From: CAYWMY01 sp046352935
Lineage (GTDB): Bacteria; Pseudomonadota; Gammaproteobacteria; Steroidobacterales; Steroidobacteraceae
NCBI GenBank assembly: GCA_046352935.1
Contig: JAXMGR010000014.1
Coordinates: 47,265 to 111,264, forward strand
DNA length: 64,000 nucleotides
Reading direction: 5' to 3'
The notes beneath the pieces were generated by a model. That model made no database searches. It was given only the letters and a program-made list of their open reading frames with translations, and was not told the DNA's origin. Positions 59,513 to 64,000 of the stretch are shown in pieces (positions within the stretch are counted from its first letter, which is position 1; the number at the start of each line of letters is the position of its first letter). The position numbers and the translations under genes are program-made.

Positions 59513-59977
59513 GTGAGCGGAACGAAAGACGTGACGACGGGTCTCGATGCGAAGACCGTGGGCGACATCGAGGCGATCCGCGCGGTGCTGACGCTGTATG
59601 CGAAATCGCTGGATCGCAGGGACTTCGGCGCGATGAGGCGCGTGTTCACGCCGGATGCGACGGGCAATTACCACGCAGCCGGCAGCTATCAGGGCGCCGA
59701 TGTGCTGAGCGCATTCTTCGAGCGCGTGCTGAGCCAGTGCGGCCCGACGCAGCACCTGCTCGGCAGCATGGACGTCCAGGTCCGGGGCGACACGGCGACG
59801 GCCAGCACCTACCTGCAGGCCATCCACATCGGCAGCAAGCCGGGGTTCGAGGGCCAGCGCCTGACGGTCTGGGGCGAGTACCGCGACCAGCTCGTGCGCA
59901 CTGCCGAAGGCTGGCGCATCCGCCATCGCGAACTCGCGCCGATCCATGCCGAGGGTGATGTCGGGTTCGCACACTGA
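59513..59977 (+). CDS. SnoaL-like (NTF2-fold) protein
   Basis: 154 aa, cone-shaped NTF2 fold of the SnoaL_4 type: IRAVLTLYAKSLDRRDFGAM, VFTPDATGNYH, TQHLLGSMDVQVRGD, and C-terminal TVWGEYRDQLVRTAEGWRI. Relatives include dehydratases, isomerases and cyclases acting on polyketides, steroids and aromatic intermediates, as well as many non-catalytic members. GTG 59513 has GAGGAAG upstream. Follows the dehydrogenases by 47 bp and precedes the MaoC gene by 15 bp, consistent with one operon. Confidence 0.85.
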   Translation: MSGTKDVTTGLDAKTVGDIEAIRAVLTLYAKSLDRRDFGAMRRVFTPDATGNYHAAGSYQGADVLSAFFERVLSQCGPTQHLLGSMDVQVRGDTATASTYLQAIHIGSKPGFEGQRLTVWGEYRDQLVRTAEGWRIRHRELAPIHAEGDVGFAH

Positions 59978-59992
59978 GGCGGGCGGCGGCGC

Positions 59993-60451
59993 ATGCAGTT
60001 CACGGAGTTTCACGCGGGCCTCGCCATCGACTGCGGTCGGCGGACGGTCACGCAGGCGGAGATACTGGAATTCGCCTCGCGGTACGACCCCCAGTGGTTC
60101 CACACGGATCCGGCCCGCGCGTCCGCCGGGCGCTGGGCGGGCCTGATCGCGAGCGGCTGGCACACGAGCGCGGTGACGATGCGGATGTTCGTCGACACGG
60201 TGCTCGCCGATTCCACGTCGTTCGCGTCGCCCGGACTCGAATACCTGAAATGGGTGGCGCCGGTGCGTCCGGGGGACGAACTGCACCTCGAGGCGGTCGT
60301 GCTCGAGGCCCGTCGCTCGGAGTCGGGCCGGGTCGGCGTGGTGCGGTGGCAGTGGTTGACGTCCAACGGCCGGAGCGAGCTGGTGCTCGACGCCGGCGCG
60401 ACGACGCTGTTCGACCTGACGGGCTCCCACCGTGCGGTGCCTCCGGGGTGA
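59993..60451 (+). CDS. MaoC-like (hotdog-fold) dehydratase
   Basis: 152 aa. Hydratase-2 type signature YDPQWFHTDPARA followed by GLIASGWHT and LEYLKWVAPVRPGDEL. MaoC proteins hydrate or dehydrate enoyl-CoA thioesters; the catalytic Asp/His segment looks intact. Expected role is a beta-oxidation-like step on whatever compound this cluster degrades. Confidence 0.9.
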   Translation: MQFTEFHAGLAIDCGRRTVTQAEILEFASRYDPQWFHTDPARASAGRWAGLIASGWHTSAVTMRMFVDTVLADSTSFASPGLEYLKWVAPVRPGDELHLEAVVLEARRSESGRVGVVRWQWLTSNGRSELVLDAGATTLFDLTGSHRAVPPG

Positions 60452-60512
60452 GAGGCCTCCGGGCACCGTGGTATGGTGGCCGGGTCCGAAGGATTCACTC
60501 GCGGCGAAGCCG

Positions 60513-60905
60513 ATGGCCAACCCGAAGTTCCGCTACGTCCGGCGTCACGCGCAACGCGACATCGAGCCGGTCCCGGGTGTCTGGGCCCGGGCCGTCCTGG
60601 CGTTGCGCCTGGGGGCCGTGCTGGCCGTGATCATCGCCATCACGGTCTATTACCTGCGCAGGGCCACGGGTCTGGTCTTCGCCGAGGAGGCCACGAGCTT
60701 CGTCGTGCTGCTGGCATTCCTGACGCCTTCTGCGCTGGTCCTCGGGCGGGCTTGCTGGGACCGGCGACATCCGTCCGATCCCTATGCCGATCTGCCGGCG
60801 GGCCGTGACGGCGGGCGCCGGGTCCTGCAGATGCCGCGCGAACCGCGGCGGCTGCGTGGGAGCGACGCGGGTCCCGGCGACGGAACGGGTTCCCGGGGCA
60901 GCTGA
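60513..60905 (+). CDS. Small hypothetical membrane protein
   Basis: 130 aa with two predicted membrane helices (about 28-47, VLALRLGAVLAVIIAITVYY, and about 60-80) and a basic/Gly-rich C-terminus. No family recognised. ATG 60513 is chosen because the preceding frame overlaps the MaoC gene; an upstream start at 60432 is possible. Composition and helices suggest it is real, but support is limited. Confidence 0.5.
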   Translation: MANPKFRYVRRHAQRDIEPVPGVWARAVLALRLGAVLAVIIAITVYYLRRATGLVFAEEATSFVVLLAFLTPSALVLGRACWDRRHPSDPYADLPAGRDGGRRVLQMPREPRRLRGSDAGPGDGTGSRGS

Positions 60906-60994
60906 TTGCGCCACTCCGGGCCCATGCGGTTCGGGAAGTCCCTAACCGACTGTTTCGATGCGTTCTTCGGGTCCCGGAGCGCCATCGGCTCCGG

Positions 60995-61000
60995 TATACT
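60995..61000 (+). promoter_or_regulatory. Putative -10 box of the tRNA-Leu gene
   Basis: TATACT (5 of 6) about 95 bp before tRNA-Leu, followed by CGCGCGC. No clear -35. The rest of 60906-61095 holds no gene, only a small GGCTGC/GCAGCC hairpin and short GC-rich repeats. Confidence 0.45.
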
Positions 61001-61095
61001 CGCGCGCTCTTTCGACGTGCCCGGCGGTGTCCGGGGCTGCGGGCCTGCAGCCGATCCGGCGGCGGTGCCGGCGGTGCCGGCGATCCGAAGATCGC

Positions 61096-61180
61096 GCGAA
61101 AGTGGCGGAACTGGTAGACGCGCCGGATTTAGGTTCCGGTGGGGCAACCCGTGAGAGTTCGAGTCTCTCCTTTCGCACCA
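61096..61180 (+). tRNA. tRNA-Leu (anticodon TAG)
   Basis: 85 nt with a long variable arm. Acceptor stem GCGAAAG/CTTTCGC, discriminator A, encoded CCA; anticodon loop TTTAGGT reads TAG, decoding CUN codons. Located directly upstream of tig, a placement common in gammaproteobacteria. Confidence 0.96.
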
Positions 61181-61281
61181 CGCGGGTCAGCGCGGTCGCT
61201 CCCCACCGGGCGATCCGGCTGGGGCTCGACCGGGGCACGAGGCCGTGACCGGGACGGATTATTGAACAGAGGTTGATAAAG

Positions 61282-62583
61282 ATGATGGTTTCGATCGAAT
61301 CGCTGAGCAGTCTCGAGCGTCGCATGGAGGTCGCGGTTCCTGCCGCGAGAGTGTCCCGGGAAATCGACGCCCGCCTGCTGCAGGTCAGCCGCACGGCGCG
61401 GATCAACGGGTTCCGGCCGGGCAAGGCGCCGATCCATGTCGTGCGCCAGCACTACGGTGCCCAGGTCCGCGAAGAGGTCCTCGGCGAACTGGTGCGTGTG
61501 ACTTTCACGGACGCCGTGCAGCAGGAGAAGCTCAAGCCCGCCGGCGGCCCCCGTATCGAACCGATCAACGCGGATGCCGGTGGTGATCTCAGGTACGCGG
61601 CGCTGTTCGAGGTGTATCCCGAGATCAACCTGCAGGGCACGGAAGGAATGGAGCTGACCCGTCCCGTCGTTGAAGTCTCCGAGACCGATGTCGATACCAT
61701 GGTCGAGTCGCTGCGCAAGCAGCGCCCGAACTGGGTCGAGGTCACGCGCGGCTGCCAGGACGGCGACCGGATCACCGTCGACTTCTCGGGCCAGCTGGAC
61801 GGCGAGGCCTTCGAGGGCGGCGAGGCCAAGGGCATCGTCTTCCCGCTGGGCGCGGGGCGCATGCTCACGGATTTCGAGACAGGACTGCGGGGCGCGGCGG
61901 CGGGTGAGACGCGTAAGTACCCGGTCGCCTTCCCGGTCGACTACGGCAACGCGAAGCTCGCCGGACGGACGGCGGAGTTCACGGTCAGCGTGCAGAAGGT
62001 CGAGGAGCCGCAGCTCCCCGCCCTGGACGAGGAGTTCTGCAAGGCCTTCGGCGTGGAGGAAGGCGGTGTCGACGCCCTGCGTCGCGAGGTCCGCGCCAAC
62101 ATGGAGCGCGAGCTGGGCCAGACGATCACCGCGCGCATGAAGTCGCAGGTCATGGACAAGCTGATCGCGGCCAATCCCCTCGACCTGCCGCGCGTGCTGC
62201 TCGATGCCGAGATCCGCGAGATGCAGATGGACGCGATGCGCCGTACGGGCGCGCGCAATGCCCGGCAACTGCCGCCGCGGGAATCGTTCGAGCAGAGTGC
62301 CCGCCGGCGCGTGGCGCTCGGGTTGCTGCTCAACGAGATCATCGGGACGCAGGCCATCGAACCCGATGCGGCGCGTGTCGAAGCGCGCCTCGACGAACTC
62401 GTGATGGCGACGGCCGATCCGGACGCGGCGCGGCAGCAGTACCTGCAGAACGAGCAGGCGCTGCGCCAGCTGCAGATGATGACGGTCGAGGACCAGGTGG
62501 TCGACTGGCTGGTGGGGCGCGCGAAGGTCACGGAGCAGCCCACCACGTTCCGGGAGCTGATGAACTTCGGTGCCGCGGACTGA
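61282..62583 (+). CDS. tig: Trigger factor
   Basis: Ribosome-bound chaperone for nascent chains. 433 aa: ribosome-binding N-terminal domain with RINGFRPGKAPIHVVRQHYG (the FRxGK-type signature), FKBP-type PPIase domain about 150-240 (GDRITVDFSGQLDGEAFEGG), and helical C-terminal arms. ATG 61282 is 9 nt after an AGAGG Shine-Dalgarno; the next ATG (61285) and a TTG at 61273 are less well placed. Heads tig-clpP-clpX. Confidence 0.96.
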   Translation: MMVSIESLSSLERRMEVAVPAARVSREIDARLLQVSRTARINGFRPGKAPIHVVRQHYGAQVREEVLGELVRVTFTDAVQQEKLKPAGGPRIEPINADAGGDLRYAALFEVYPEINLQGTEGMELTRPVVEVSETDVDTMVESLRKQRPNWVEVTRGCQDGDRITVDFSGQLDGEAFEGGEAKGIVFPLGAGRMLTDFETGLRGAAAGETRKYPVAFPVDYGNAKLAGRTAEFTVSVQKVEEPQLPALDEEFCKAFGVEEGGVDALRREVRANMERELGQTITARMKSQVMDKLIAANPLDLPRVLLDAEIREMQMDAMRRTGARNARQLPPRESFEQSARRRVALGLLLNEIIGTQAIEPDAARVEARLDELVMATADPDAARQQYLQNEQALRQLQMMTVEDQVVDWLVGRAKVTEQPTTFRELMNFGAAD

Positions 62584-62614
62584 TCTCAAGGGACAGGCAG
62601 TAGTGAGGCGGAAG

Positions 62615-63232
62615 ATGGAGACGCAGGCGTTGAATCTCGTGCCGATGGTGGTGGAGCAGACCGCACGCGGTGAGCGCGCGTACGACATCTATTCGCGGCT
62701 GCTCAAGGAGCGGGTGGTGTTCTGCGTGGGTCCGGTGGAGGACTACATGGCGAACGTCATCGTCGCCCAGCTGCTGTTCCTGGAGTCCGAGAACCCGGAC
62801 AAGGACATCCACCTGTACATCAACTCGCCGGGCGGATCCGTGTCCGCCGGGCTCGCCATCTACGACACCATGCAGTTCATCAAGGCCGACGTCAGCACGA
62901 TCTGCGTCGGCCAGGCGGCGAGCATGGGCGCCGTGCTGCTGGGTGGCGGTGCGCCCGGCAAGCGCTACGCGCTGCCGCATTCGCGGATCATGATCCACCA
63001 GCCGCTCGGCGGCTTCCAGGGTCAGGCGACGGACATCGAGATCCACACGCGGGAGATCCTGGCGGCCCGCGACCGGCTGAACCGCATCCTCGCCCACCAC
63101 ACCGGCCAGACGCTGGACCGCATCCAGATCGATACGGACCGCGACAACTTCATGAGCGCCGAGCAGGCCAGGGCCTACGGCCTGGTCGATGCGGTGCTCG
63201 AGAAGCGCGGGGAAGTGCCGAAGGCTGGCTGA
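62615..63232 (+). CDS. clpP: ATP-dependent Clp protease proteolytic subunit
   Basis: Serine protease forming tetradecameric chambers with ClpX or ClpA. 205 aa. Catalytic Ser in GQAASMGAVLL, His in HSRIMIHQPLGG, and Asp in the DRDNFMSAEQA region. The N-terminus METQALNLVPMVVEQTARGERAYDIYSRLL matches the family. ATG 62615 has GAGG 6 nt upstream; GTG 62603 with AAGGGA is an alternative adding four residues. Starts 31 bp after tig. Confidence 0.95.
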   Translation: METQALNLVPMVVEQTARGERAYDIYSRLLKERVVFCVGPVEDYMANVIVAQLLFLESENPDKDIHLYINSPGGSVSAGLAIYDTMQFIKADVSTICVGQAASMGAVLLGGGAPGKRYALPHSRIMIHQPLGGFQGQATDIEIHTREILAARDRLNRILAHHTGQTLDRIQIDTDRDNFMSAEQARAYGLVDAVLEKRGEVPKAG

Positions 63233-63333
63233 GGCCGGGGTGCCCGCGCCGGCGTGCCCGTGGGCCGTGAGCGGACGAGCTTCGGTCCGGACTTCCGGCC
63301 GTGTGCGCCAGGTATCGGAATGCAAAGCGGTTT

Positions 63334-63361
63334 TTGCTTGCCGGCGCCGGCGTGCTATATA
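63334..63361 (+). promoter_or_regulatory. Promoter between clpP and clpX
   Basis: TTGCTT (-35) and an extended -10 TGCTATATA with a 16-bp spacer, 37 nt before the clpX ATG. The AT-rich patch stands out in the 165-bp gap (63233-63397), which otherwise holds nothing recognisable. Suggests clpX can be transcribed separately from clpP. Confidence 0.5.
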
Positions 63362-63397
63362 GCAATTGTGCACCGCGTGCGCGGTTGAGGGCGGCGA

Positions 63398-64000
<603 letters not shown>

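Noticed and set aside
61021..61095. Short GC-rich direct repeats and a small hairpin 5' of tRNA-Leu, considered as an attachment site or CRISPR-like repeat
   Set aside because: Units are only 8-9 nt, contiguous and purely GC-rich; no spacers, no integrase and no second copy near the tRNA 3' end.
53005..61180. Genomic island with direct-repeat att sites between the tRNA cluster and tRNA-Leu
   Set aside because: No repeated tRNA 3' segment, integrase or mobility gene was found by eye; only the accessory gene content is suggestive.

Overview
The window is a very GC-rich chromosomal segment from a gammaproteobacterium. The call rests on gene content and order: nrdR-ribD-ribE-ribBA-ribH-nusB-thiL, xseB-ispA-dxs, parE-parC, epmB/efp/epmA, asd-fimV-truA-accD-folC-dedD-cvpA-purF, a tRNA Pro-Arg-His-Lys cluster, and tRNA-Leu-tig-clpP-clpX. 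FimV-like and FimX-like proteins fit a type IV pilus-bearing relative of the Pseudomonas/Xanthomonas/Nevskia/Steroidobacter side of the class; the species cannot be fixed from this sequence. Genes are packed tightly, often with ATGA or GTGA start/stop overlaps. I see no insertion sequence, phage, integron or CRISPR array, and no gene-free stretch longer than about 260 bases.

Layout. 1-8280: ettA (5' part, minus), a histone-deacetylase-family amidohydrolase, glyA, nrdR, the riboflavin operon, nusB and thiL. 8399-15408: a signalling block with a Ser/Thr kinase carrying a cyclic-nucleotide-binding-type domain (plus), convergent with a minus-strand operon of one multi-PAS histidine kinase and three receiver proteins (receiver-HDOD, receiver plus fully degenerate HD-GYP, receiver with short tail). 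15633-19778: folE2, dxs, ispA and xseB (minus). 20036-22535: a rubrerythrin / Fe-S oxidoreductase / DUF3501 operon behind an AT-rich palindrome. 22628-26772: parE-parC. 26793-28859: a FimX-like degenerate GGDEF/EAL protein. 28891-33051: the EF-P modification locus (epmB, efp, epmA) with psd and a SCO1 protein. 33093-36372: prmB, aroC and an MFS transporter. 36392-47585: asd to purF, ending in a receiver-Ser/Thr kinase fusion. 47601-48922: lpxH and a periplasmic cyclophilin (minus). 48998-52741: gltX, cysS and folD. 52827-53367: a tRNA operon with a clear promoter and terminator.

53407-60905 is the accessory part: a D-2-hydroxyacid dehydrogenase, an O-methyltransferase, two tandem paralogous quinohemoprotein (PQQ + cytochrome c) dehydrogenases, a SnoaL-like protein, a MaoC-like protein and a small membrane protein. 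It looks like a periplasmic alcohol-oxidation and catabolic module of unknown substrate. 61096-64000 returns to housekeeping with tRNA-Leu, tig, clpP and the 5' part of clpX.

Most notable points: (1) the redox triad 20036-22535 with its operator-like palindrome and intercistronic hairpin; (2) two Ser/Thr kinases fused to different sensory or receiver modules; (3) several signalling or metabolic domains that kept their fold but lost catalytic residues (HD-GYP, GGDEF/EAL, GTP cyclohydrolase II); (4) a recurrent -10 box placed 6-7 nt before ATG at five genes, predicting leaderless mRNAs; (5) tandem quinohemoprotein dehydrogenases without the vicinal disulfide usual in this family.
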